From NCBI RefSeq assembly GCF_034933565.1, contig NZ_JAYFNG010000019.1, forward strand, positions 1 through 64,000: DNA of 64,000 bases, written 5' to 3'. The notes under the pieces were generated by a model, which did not search any database, was not told the DNA's origin, and was given only the letters and a program-made list of their open reading frames with translations. The DNA comes from Raineyella sp034933565 (GTDB lineage Bacteria > Actinomycetota > Actinomycetes > Propionibacteriales > Propionibacteriaceae). Each line of letters starts with the position of its first letter. Position 1 is the first letter of the stretch. A program made the translations under genes and the position numbers. Below are positions 32,101-40,733 of the stretch, piece after piece.

Positions 32101-33374
32101 CGGGCCATCACCCGGGCGAAGCGGCGCGGATCCACCGCGGCGGCGGTCTCGGGCTCGATCTCCCGGCCGGCGACCAGATCCGCGCCGAGGCGGGCACCGA
32201 GGGCACTCAGCAGGATGCCGTGCCGGAAGTAGCCGGTGGACACGGTCAGGCCGGGGGCGACCCGGCCGATCAGCGGGACATCGTCGGGGGTGCCGGGGCG
32301 GGCCCGGGCAGTGACCTCCAGCACCTCGCACTCGAGCACCCCGGGGACGAGACGCTGGGCGTCGCGGAGCAACTGGTGCACCCCGCCGACGCTGGGGCCG
32401 GCCAGCCCGTCCTCCCGCGAGGTCGCCCCGATGACCAGGGTGCCGTCCTCGCGAGGCACCAGGTACACCGGGACTCCGTGGACCAGCCCGCGGACCGTAC
32501 GGGTGACCAGCGGCCGGAGGCGCTCGGGCACGCGGACCCGCAGGATGTCCCCCCAGACCGGGCGCAACGGCAGGTCGAGCCCCTCGGGCAACCCGTCGAG
32601 CCCACCGGAGGCCAGCCCGGCGGCGACGAGGACCTCGTCGGCGGCCAGGGTGGTGCCGTCGGCGAGGCGTACGCCGACCACGCGCCGACCGTCCCGGGCT
32701 TCCCCGGCATCCGCGTTGTCCCTGGCGTCTGCACTGTCCGGAGCATCTGCACTGTCTCGGGCTTCCCCGCTCCGGCGCAGGCCGCTGACCTGCTGGCGGA
32801 CCACCGTGCCGCGCTGCTCGAGCACCTCGAGGATGGCGGCCATGATCCGGCGGGGGTCGACCTGGTGGTCGTCGGGGATCCGGACCGCCCCGACCACTCC
32901 CGGTCCGAGTGCCGGCTCGAGCTGCCGGGCGGTGGCCGAGGAGATCTCCTCGAGGTCCATGCCCAGGCGTCGCTGCAACCCCGTGAGGTCGGCGAGCGCG
33001 CGCCGGTCGGCGGCGTCCCCGGCGCAGACCAGCGTCTCGGTGGTGAGATGACCGACCGGACGGCCCACGCCGGCCGCGACCCGGCCGGCGAGCAGCGGCC
33101 ACAGCTGGGCGGCCGACACCATCAATCCGTAGAGCGTCGGCTGGTCCCAGACCACCTCGGACGCGGGGGCCAGCATGCCGGCGGCGGCGAAGCTCGCCCC
33201 CGACATCGGCTCGGGGTCACAGACGGTGACGTCCCAGCCGGCCTCGAGGAGTTCCCACGCGGTGGTCAGGCCGATGATGCCGGCGCCCACGATGATCACG
33301 GAGCCCGGCCGGTGTCCCGGGCCCGGCTGGGGTGCCGGGCCCGACCGGGGCCCGGAGATACGCTGCTCGACCAC
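32097..33374 (-). CDS. thiO: Glycine oxidase ThiO
   Basis: A 425-residue FAD-dependent amine oxidase. The dinucleotide motif VIIVGAGIIGLTTAWELL is near the N-terminus, MSGASFAAAGMLAP follows, and the late PDDVPLIGRVAPGL...TGYFRHGI stretch is typical of ThiO. It makes the dehydroglycine used by ThiG. A low-complexity insert (about residues 203-230) repeats an (A/P/R)DSADA motif encoded by degenerate repeats at 32700-32770. I choose the GTG at 33374 because the AGGAAAGGA at the end of the riboswitch is correctly spaced for it, whereas the ATG at 33380 directly abuts it. Confidence 0.92.
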   Translation of the reverse strand: MVEQRISGPRSGPAPQPGPGHRPGSVIIVGAGIIGLTTAWELLEAGWDVTVCDPEPMSGASFAAAGMLAPASEVVWDQPTLYGLMVSAAQLWPLLAGRVAAGVGRPVGHLTTETLVCAGDAADRRALADLTGLQRRLGMDLEEISSATARQLEPALGPGVVGAVRIPDDHQVDPRRIMAAILEVLEQRGTVVRQQVSGLRRSGEARDSADAPDSADARDNADAGEARDGRRVVGVRLADGTTLAADEVLVAAGLASGGLDGLPEGLDLPLRPVWGDILRVRVPERLRPLVTRTVRGLVHGVPVYLVPREDGTLVIGATSREDGLAGPSVGGVHQLLRDAQRLVPGVLECEVLEVTARARPGTPDDVPLIGRVAPGLTVSTGYFRHGILLSALGARLGADLVAGREIEPETAAAVDPRRFARVMAR

Positions 33375-33384
33375 GAGCATTCCT

Positions 33385-33470
33385 TTCCTACGGCGGCATG
33401 ATCCGCATCAGGTGCAGCGGTCGGCACGAAGCCCTCTCAGCCCTCACCTCGTGGGGCTCCCGCAGAATTG
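33385..33470 (-). promoter_or_regulatory. TPP riboswitch controlling thiO-thiS-thiG-moeZ
   Basis: On the minus strand the segment has the THI-box elements in order: GGGAGCCCC, GGGCTGAGAGGG, then ACCTGATGCGGATCATGCC and GCCGTAGGAA. The 5' TTCTGCGG can pair with CCGTAGGAA to close helix P1. The 3' P1 strand overlaps the thiO ribosome-binding site (AGGAAAGG), so ligand binding should hide it and block translation. Confidence 0.92.
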
Positions 33471-33476
33471 CTCTCC

Positions 33477-33483
33477 TACTATA
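33477..33483. promoter_or_regulatory. Symmetric -10 element shared by thiE and thiO promoters
   Basis: TACTATA reads TACTAT on the plus strand (33477-33482) and TATAGT on the minus strand (33483-33478). Plus-strand spacing puts the start at the thiE GTG (33489, leaderless). Minus-strand spacing puts it near 33471, the first base of the riboswitch. Confidence 0.55.
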
Positions 33484-33488
33484 GGCGC

Positions 33489-34172
33489 GTGATGCCGACG
33501 CGGACCCCCTCCCCCCTGCCCGAGCCGACGGTCCGGGCCCACCGGCTGGCGGCCCTGGACGCCGCACGGCTCTACCTGTGCACCGACGCCCGCTCCGAGC
33601 AGGGCGACCTGGAGACGTTCCTGCACGCTGCCTACGACGGTGGGGTGGACATCATCCAGCTGCGGGACAAGCGCCTCGAGGCGCGTGACGAGATCGCGGC
33701 CCTGGAGCTGCTCGGCCGGGTCGCCGCCGAGCACGACAGGCTGTTCGCGGTGAACGACCGGGCCGACATCGCACTGCTCGTCGGCGCCGACGTGCTCCAC
33801 GTCGGACAGGGCGACCTCACCACCGAGCAGGCCCGGACGGTGCTGGGGCCGGAGGTGCTGATCGGACGCTCGACGCACACCCTCGACCAGGCCCGGGAGG
33901 CGGCCGGAGATGCCGGGCTGGACTACTTCTGTGTCGGCCCGGTGTGGGCGACCCCCACGAAGCCGGGCCGTACGGCGGTCGGGCTCGACCTGGTCGCCGA
34001 TGCGGCCGGGATCGGCGACAAACCGTGGTTCGCGATCGGCGGGATCGACCTCGAGCGGGTGCCGCAGGTACGGGCCGCCGGGGCGGAGCGGATCGTCGTG
34101 GTCCGCGCCATCACGCAGGCCCCGCGGCCGCGGGAGGCGGCGACGCTGCTGCGGAACGCCCTGTTGGGGTGA
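33489..34172 (+). CDS. thiE: Thiamine-phosphate synthase
   Basis: A 227-residue ThiE. IIQLRDK, FAVNDRADIALLVGADVLHVGQGDL, IGRSTHT, YFCVGPVWATPTK and FAIGGID give the full set of pyrimidine- and phosphate-binding loops. It joins the hydroxymethylpyrimidine and thiazole phosphates. The GTG at 33489 (next codon ATG) follows a TACTAT box by 6 bases, indicating a leaderless mRNA outside riboswitch control. The stop is inside an 18-bp duplication that supplies a second in-frame TGA. Confidence 0.93.
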   Translation: MMPTRTPSPLPEPTVRAHRLAALDAARLYLCTDARSEQGDLETFLHAAYDGGVDIIQLRDKRLEARDEIAALELLGRVAAEHDRLFAVNDRADIALLVGADVLHVGQGDLTTEQARTVLGPEVLIGRSTHTLDQAREAAGDAGLDYFCVGPVWATPTKPGRTAVGLDLVADAAGIGDKPWFAIGGIDLERVPQVRAAGAERIVVVRAITQAPRPREAATLLRNALLG

Positions 34173-34198
34173 CCGACGACGTTGGGGTGACCGTCGAC
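34163..34198. repeat. 18-bp tandem duplication containing the thiE stop codon
   Basis: GTTGGGGTGACCGACGAC is followed directly by GTTGGGGTGACCGTCGAC. Each unit carries TGA; the second is in frame with the first. Confidence 0.88.
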
Positions 34199-34882
34199 TC
34201 AGTACCAGCCGTGGGAGGACTTGAACGACCAGGCCTGGCACGGGGTGCCGTAGCGCTCCTTGACGTAGCCCAGTCCCCAGCGGATCTGGGTGACGGGATT
34301 GGTGCGCCAGTCGGAGCCGGCGGAGGCCATCTTGGAGCCGGGCAGGGCCTGCGGGATGCCGTACGCCCCCGATGACGGGTTGGTGGCCGACGGGTTCCAC
34401 TCCGACTCGCGCATGATGATCTGGTCGTAGCACTGCCACTGGGCCGCTCCCCAGCCGAACTCCGCCTGGGCGATCTGCTGGGCGACGGCGCGGGGTGCCC
34501 CGGAGTACGATCCGCTCCCGGACGAGGCCTGCTGGGCTGCCTTGTCCGCCGCCGCCTTGTCGGCGGCAGCCCTGGCCGCGTCGCTCAGGGTCTGCTGGTT
34601 GGCACTGATCGCGGCAGCCAGTTGCTGTTGCTGCTGGGCCCGGTCCCCGGCGATCTGGTCGAGGGCGGGCCGCTCGAGGTCACGGGAGACCTGGTCGACG
34701 CGGGCCGCGAGATCCTCGGCCGACGGGGTCGCGGCAGTGCTGGCTGCGACGCTGGCCGCCGGGGCGGGCTCGGCCTCGAGCGAGGCCTGGCGGTGGAGCA
34801 CCAGGGGTGTCACGGCGACGGCCAGGGCCAGGACACCGGACGTGGCGGTGGTCATCAGCAGGGGGACACGACGTACGTTCAT
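34199..34882 (-). CDS. Secreted transglycosylase-like (SLT) protein
   Basis: A 227-residue exported protein. The N-terminal hydrophobic segment (about 8-30) is a signal peptide or anchor. A Gln/Ala/Lys-rich coiled coil (about 75-120) follows. The C-terminal domain has IIMRESEWNPSATN, with the presumed catalytic Glu, then SSGAYGIPQALPGSKM and ends SFKSSHGWY, like actinobacterial lytic transglycosylases. It should act on peptidoglycan outside the membrane. AGGATGA is spaced 5 bases from the ATG at 34882. The upstream gap (34883-35065) is a Pro-codon-like simple repeat of CCCCGAC/CCCCGGC units. Confidence 0.78.
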   Translation of the reverse strand: MNVRRVPLLMTTATSGVLALAVAVTPLVLHRQASLEAEPAPAASVAASTAATPSAEDLAARVDQVSRDLERPALDQIAGDRAQQQQQLAAAISANQQTLSDAARAAADKAAADKAAQQASSGSGSYSGAPRAVAQQIAQAEFGWGAAQWQCYDQIIMRESEWNPSATNPSSGAYGIPQALPGSKMASAGSDWRTNPVTQIRWGLGYVKERYGTPCQAWSFKSSHGWY

Positions 34883-35065
34883 CGTGATCATCCTGTGACA
34901 TTTACCCAACCGTTATCAAATCGGCGTGGCTCCGTACGGCACCCAGGGGCCCAGCCGCCCCGGCCTCGGCCCGACCCCGGCCCCGGCCCCGACCCCGACC
35001 CCGACCACCCTGTCCGATCGCCCCGCGGACCGGTCCCCGACCGGCTCCGGCCCGGGTTCAGCGCC

Positions 35066-36376
35066 TCACAGCAACGGATCCTCGAGCAGGTCGGTGACCA
35101 GCGCGGCGATCGGCGATCGCTCCGAGCGGGTCAGCCGGACGTGGGCGAACAACGGGTGGCCCTTGAGCTTCTCCACCACCGCCACGATCCCGTCATGGCG
35201 CCCGACCCGGAGGTTGTCGCGCTGGGCCACGTCGTGGGTGAGGACGACCCGGGAGTTCTGCCCGACCCGGCTCAGCACGGTGAGCAGGACGTTGCGCTCC
35301 AGCGACTGGGCCTCGTCGACGATGACGAAGGCATCGTGCAGTGAGCGGCCGCGGATATGGGTCAGCGGGAGCACCTCCAGCAGGCCGCGGTCGAGCACCT
35401 CGTCGATGACATGCCGGTGGGCCACGGCACCGAGGGTGTCGAAGACGGCCTGGGCCCAGGGCGCCATCTTCTCGCCCTCGGCGCCCGGCAGGTAGCCCAG
35501 TTCCTGCCCGCCCACCGCGTACAGGGGACGGAAGACGATCACCTTCTCGTGCTGCTCGCGCTCCAGCACCGCCTCCAGGCCGGCACCGAGGGCCAAGGCC
35601 GACTTGCCGGTGCCGGCGCGCCCACCGAGTGAGACGATCCCCACACTCGGGTCGAGGAGCAGGTCGAGGGCGATCTTCTGCTCGGCGGAGCGGCCGTGGA
35701 TGCCGAACGCCTGCACCTCCGAGCGGACCAGGCGGACCTGCTTGCCGGCGGTGACCCGGCCGAGCGCCGACGAGCCGGCGCCCGACAGCACCAGCCCGGT
35801 GTGGCACGGCAGATCACGGGCGGCGTCCAGGTCGATGACACCCTCCGCGTAGAGCCGCGACAGGTCGCCGGCGCCGACCGCCAGCTCGGCCATCCCGGTC
35901 CAGCCGGTGTCGGTGACCAGCTCGTTGCGGTACTCGTCGGCCTCCAGGCCCACCGCCGAGGCCTTGACCCGCAGCGGGATGTCCTTGGTGACCAGGGCGA
36001 CGTCGGCCCCCTCGGCCTGGTAGTTGATCGCGACGGCCAGGATCCGTGAGTCGTTGTCGCCGAGCTGGAACCCGACCGGCAGGCGCGCCGGGTCGGTGTG
36101 GTTGAGCTCGACGTGGAGCGTGCCGCCCCGGTCGTTGATCGGCACCGGGGCGTTGAGATGACCGTGCATCACCCGCAGGTCGTCCAGGAAGCGCAGCGCC
36201 GCCCGGGCGAAGTAGCCGAGTTCGGGGTGGTGGCGTTTGGCCTCCAGTTCGGTGATCACCACGATCGGCACGACGACGTTGTGCTCGTCGAAACGGGAGA
36301 GAGCCCGCGGATCACTGAGCAGCACCGAGGTGTCGATCACGTACGTACGACGCCCGGTAGAAGTCTTCTCCTGCAC
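35066..36376 (-). CDS. PhoH2-like PIN-domain/PhoH ATPase
   Basis: A 436-residue protein joining an N-terminal PIN nuclease domain (YVIDTSVLLSDP with D15, ITELEAKR and later acidic residues to about 135) to a PhoH ATPase with Walker A GRAGTGKS (252-259) and VIVDEAQ near 347. In mycobacteria PhoH2 is an RNA helicase/RNase encoded behind a small antitoxin gene, phoAT. I chose the GTG at 36376 because GGAAGGA is 6 bases upstream; the frame extends 6 codons further. A 22-codon frame with a good ribosome site lies 51 bases upstream. Confidence 0.88.
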   Translation of the reverse strand: MQEKTSTGRRTYVIDTSVLLSDPRALSRFDEHNVVVPIVVITELEAKRHHPELGYFARAALRFLDDLRVMHGHLNAPVPINDRGGTLHVELNHTDPARLPVGFQLGDNDSRILAVAINYQAEGADVALVTKDIPLRVKASAVGLEADEYRNELVTDTGWTGMAELAVGAGDLSRLYAEGVIDLDAARDLPCHTGLVLSGAGSSALGRVTAGKQVRLVRSEVQAFGIHGRSAEQKIALDLLLDPSVGIVSLGGRAGTGKSALALGAGLEAVLEREQHEKVIVFRPLYAVGGQELGYLPGAEGEKMAPWAQAVFDTLGAVAHRHVIDEVLDRGLLEVLPLTHIRGRSLHDAFVIVDEAQSLERNVLLTVLSRVGQNSRVVLTHDVAQRDNLRVGRHDGIVAVVEKLKGHPLFAHVRLTRSERSPIAALVTDLLEDPLL

Positions 36377-36426
36377 GATGCTTCCTTCCGGCACGACCGC
36401 GCGTCAGCGACGCCCGGCCATGCGCG

Positions 36427-36495
36427 CTACGTGGATGGCCGGAATGCGGCGGTGCCTTCGGAAAGGTCCCGCATCGATGGTCCGCAGGGGGTCAT
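36427..36495 (-). CDS. Possible 22-residue leader peptide upstream of phoH2
   Basis: An ATG at 36495 preceded by GGAAGG opens a 22-codon frame (MTPCGPSMRDLS..., stop TAG at 36427-36429). Its ribosome site, CCGGAAGGAA, is nearly identical to that of the PhoH gene. It occupies the position of the small phoAT antitoxin of mycobacteria but is much shorter and shows no clear similarity. It may be a leader peptide or chance. Confidence 0.35.
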   Translation of the reverse strand: MTPCGPSMRDLSEGTAAFRPST

Positions 36496-36510
36496 CAATG
36501 TTCCTTCCGG

Positions 36511-36534
36511 ACGGGTGGCTTCTCCTCCACCCGT
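36511..36534. other. 8-bp perfect hairpin in the phoH2 leader
   Basis: ACGGGTGG and CCACCCGT flank an 8-base loop. On the minus strand it lies directly upstream of the ribosome site of the 22-codon frame, so it may be a 5'-UTR element; no U-tract follows. Confidence 0.5.
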
Positions 36535-36683
36535 GACCCCAACCTAGCCACGCCGAGCAAGCTCGACAGCATGTCGACGGCACGTCACGAGGAATTCACC
36601 CGGTGGCGGGCCGGCGCCCACCCACGCGTCACCTGCCCCTCGTCGAACCGGGGTGCAGGCCGCGACCCGAGGCGACGATCAAC

Positions 36684-36705
36684 GATCGGGACGGACGGCC
36701 CGATC
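36684..36705 (-). terminator. Short hairpin at the uppS-type gene end
   Basis: GATCGGG and CCCGATC (7 bp, 8-base loop) begin in the stop codon of the prenyl transferase gene. There is no T-tract, so termination is only a suggestion. The rest of 36535-36683 shows nothing recognisable. Confidence 0.35.
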
Positions 36706-37513
36706 AGCGGCCGTAGCGGCGTTCACGCTGGGCGTACGACCGCAGTGCGCGGATGAAGTCGACCTTGCGGAAGTCGGGCCACAGGGCTTCGCAGAAGTAG
36801 AACTCGCTGTGCGCCGACTGCCACATCAGGAAGCCGGACAGGCGCTGCTCACCCGAGGTGCGGATGATCAGGTCGGGGTCGGGCTGGCCCGCGGTGTAGA
36901 GGTGCTCGGCGATCTCATCGATGTCCAGGGTCTCGGCGACCTCCTCGATGGTGTGCCCCTGGCCGGCCTTCTCCCGGAGCAGGTCCCGGACCGCGTCGAG
37001 CAGCTCGTGGCGCCCGCCGTACGACACCGCCACGTTGATGTGCATCCCGTCGGAGTCGCGGGTCGCCTGCTCCGCGGCCCGCAGCCGCTCGGCGACCCTC
37101 GCCGGCAGCAGATCGAGCGCTCCCACCGGCTGCACCCGCCAGCGTCCGGTGGCCGCCATGTCCTCCACCAGGTCGGCGATCACCTCCAGCAGCGGTTCCA
37201 GCTCGCCGGCGTCCGCGCGCCGCAGGTTGTCGGTCGACAGCACCCAGAGGGTGACGATCGAGATGCCGAGCTCGTCACACCACTCGACGAATTCCTTCAG
37301 CTTGGCGGCGCCCGCCCGGTAGCCGGTGACCAGCGGCTGCCCCGGCGCGTTGGCCCGGGCCCATCGGCGGTTGCCGTCGGCGAGGACAGCGACATGCTGG
37401 GGTAGGGCAGTCGGATCGAGCTCCGCAGTCAGCCGGTGCTCATAGGTCGAGTACAGCAGAGTGGCGGGGTGCAGTCGATCGACGAGCTCGCGGAGGCTGT
37501 CGAGTCGGGACAT
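36704..37513 (-). CDS. cis-Prenyl transferase (isoprenyl transferase, UppS family)
   Basis: A 269-residue cis-prenyl transferase. HVAVLADGNRRWA (residues 40-52, Asp46) is the diphosphate site. VSYGGRHELLDAVRD, IRTSGEQRLSGFLMWQ and EFYFCEALWPDF complete the family motifs. It resembles the actinobacterial Z-FPP/short-chain type (Rv1086-like) that feeds decaprenyl phosphate synthesis, though an undecaprenyl product cannot be excluded. The ATG at 37513 is 6 bases after TAGTCT (minus strand), a leaderless pattern. It diverges from the hemolysin III gene, as its homologue does in M. tuberculosis. Confidence 0.88.
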   Translation of the reverse strand: MSRLDSLRELVDRLHPATLLYSTYEHRLTAELDPTALPQHVAVLADGNRRWARANAPGQPLVTGYRAGAAKLKEFVEWCDELGISIVTLWVLSTDNLRRADAGELEPLLEVIADLVEDMAATGRWRVQPVGALDLLPARVAERLRAAEQATRDSDGMHINVAVSYGGRHELLDAVRDLLREKAGQGHTIEEVAETLDIDEIAEHLYTAGQPDPDLIIRTSGEQRLSGFLMWQSAHSEFYFCEALWPDFRKVDFIRALRSYAQRERRYGR

Positions 37514-37571
37514 GGGTCAAGACTAACGACGTCCGCCGGGCCGGCTGCTTCGCCATCACCCACCCGCCGAC

Positions 37572-37577
37572 TAGAGT
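37572..37577 (+). promoter_or_regulatory. -10 box of the hemolysin III gene
   Basis: TAGAGT predicts a start near 37584, inside the first palindrome of the operator at 37582-37609. Confidence 0.45.
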
Positions 37578-37581
37578 AACT

Positions 37582-37609
37582 TACGGATCCGTAGCCTACG
37601 GTTCCGTCA
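37582..37609. promoter_or_regulatory. Tandem palindromic operator, TetR-like
   Basis: TACGGATCCGTA (37582-37593) is a perfect 12-bp palindrome. An imperfect copy, TACGGTTCCGTC, starts 15 bases later (37597). Sited over the predicted transcription start of the hemolysin III gene, it looks like a repressor site; which protein binds it is unknown. Confidence 0.55.
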
Positions 37610-37628
37610 CCTTCGCGAAAGGCCCCTG

Positions 37629-38306
37629 ATGGCTGGACCACAACTCACCCGGCCCGTCGACTTCGACGGCCCGGTGAAGCCTCGGGTGCGCGGCTGGATC
37701 CACACCGTGATGGCGCCGGTGATGCTGCTGACCGGGATCGGACTGCTGATCTGGGCACCCACCGTGCCGCTGCGGGCCGCCGTGGCCGTGTACACCTTCT
37801 CGGCCCTCGAACTGTTCGGCTGCTCGGCGCTCTACCACCGGTTCTACTGGAGCCCGGGCGCCACCGCGACGCTGCGCCGGCTGGACCACTCCAACATCTT
37901 CGTCTTCATCGCCGGCACGTACACCCCCCTCGGCGTGGCCATGCTGCACGGCACCGACCGGATCGTGCTGCTCTGCCTGGTCTGGGGTACGGCTGTGCTC
38001 GGGGTGCTGTTCCGGGTGTTCTGGCTCGGTGCGCCGCGCTGGCTCTACACCGTGCTGTACATCGCGATGGGCTGGGTCGCGGTGTGGTGGCTGCCGACGT
38101 TCTGGCGGGTCGGCGGTCCCGGGGTGGTCGTGATGCTGCTGGCCGGCGGTCTGGTCTACACCGCCGGTGCGGTGGTGTACGCCCGCAAGCGCCCCGATCC
38201 GAGCCCGGAGTGGTTCGGCTACCACGAGATCTTCCACGCCGCCACGGCCGTCGCCGCGATCTGCCACGCGGTGGCGATCGGGCTCGCCATCGGCGCGAGC
38301 GTCTGA
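37629..38306 (+). CDS. Hemolysin III / PAQR-family membrane protein
   Basis: A 225-residue seven-helix protein of the hemolysin III (YqfA/PAQR) family. LFGCSALYHRFYW (Ser/His motif near residues 63-75), RLDHSNIFVFIAGTYTP and the late GYHEIFHAATAVAAICH supply the three conserved zinc-ligand regions of PAQR hydrolases. The function in bacteria is unproven; a membrane-lipid hydrolase role is inferred. GAAAGG precedes the ATG at 37629. A tandem palindrome lies over its promoter. The stop codon begins a 22-bp tandem repeat. Confidence 0.87.
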   Translation: MAGPQLTRPVDFDGPVKPRVRGWIHTVMAPVMLLTGIGLLIWAPTVPLRAAVAVYTFSALELFGCSALYHRFYWSPGATATLRRLDHSNIFVFIAGTYTPLGVAMLHGTDRIVLLCLVWGTAVLGVLFRVFWLGAPRWLYTVLYIAMGWVAVWWLPTFWRVGGPGVVVMLLAGGLVYTAGAVVYARKRPDPSPEWFGYHEIFHAATAVAAICHAVAIGLAIGASV

Positions 38307-38363
38307 CCGCAGCGCGGGGAACACCTGACGGCAGCACAGGGAACACCTGACCGCAGCGCGGGG
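38303..38363. repeat. 22-bp tandem repeat, 2.8 copies, starting at the hemolysin III stop
   Basis: Units begin CTGACCGCAGCGCGGGGAAC (38303-38324), CTGACGGCAGCACAGGGAAC (38325-38346) and a third partial copy to 38363. The first TGA is the stop codon. Confidence 0.9.
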
Positions 38364-38429
38364 CAAGCGCCCGGCCACGCCCGGGACGGGCGCCGGACGG
38401 CCCCGGTGCGCCCGGCCACCGTCCGCTGA

Positions 38430-40634
<2,205 letters not shown>

Positions 40635-40733
40635 GGGGACCTCCTGGTGGTGTCCGGCTCTCGATGTCGGCGCCCGGTGGTGACCGGGGCGGGTCCGGTG
40701 GTGACCGGAGCGGGCGATGGGTGGCCAGGCGGG

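Noticed and set aside
34883..34920. Possible conserved regulatory site (MtrA-like or c-di-AMP riboswitch) upstream of the transglycosylase gene
   Set aside because: A slightly AT-rich TTGATAACGGTTGGGTAAATG stretch (minus strand) exists, but it does not contain the conserved blocks needed to name either element.
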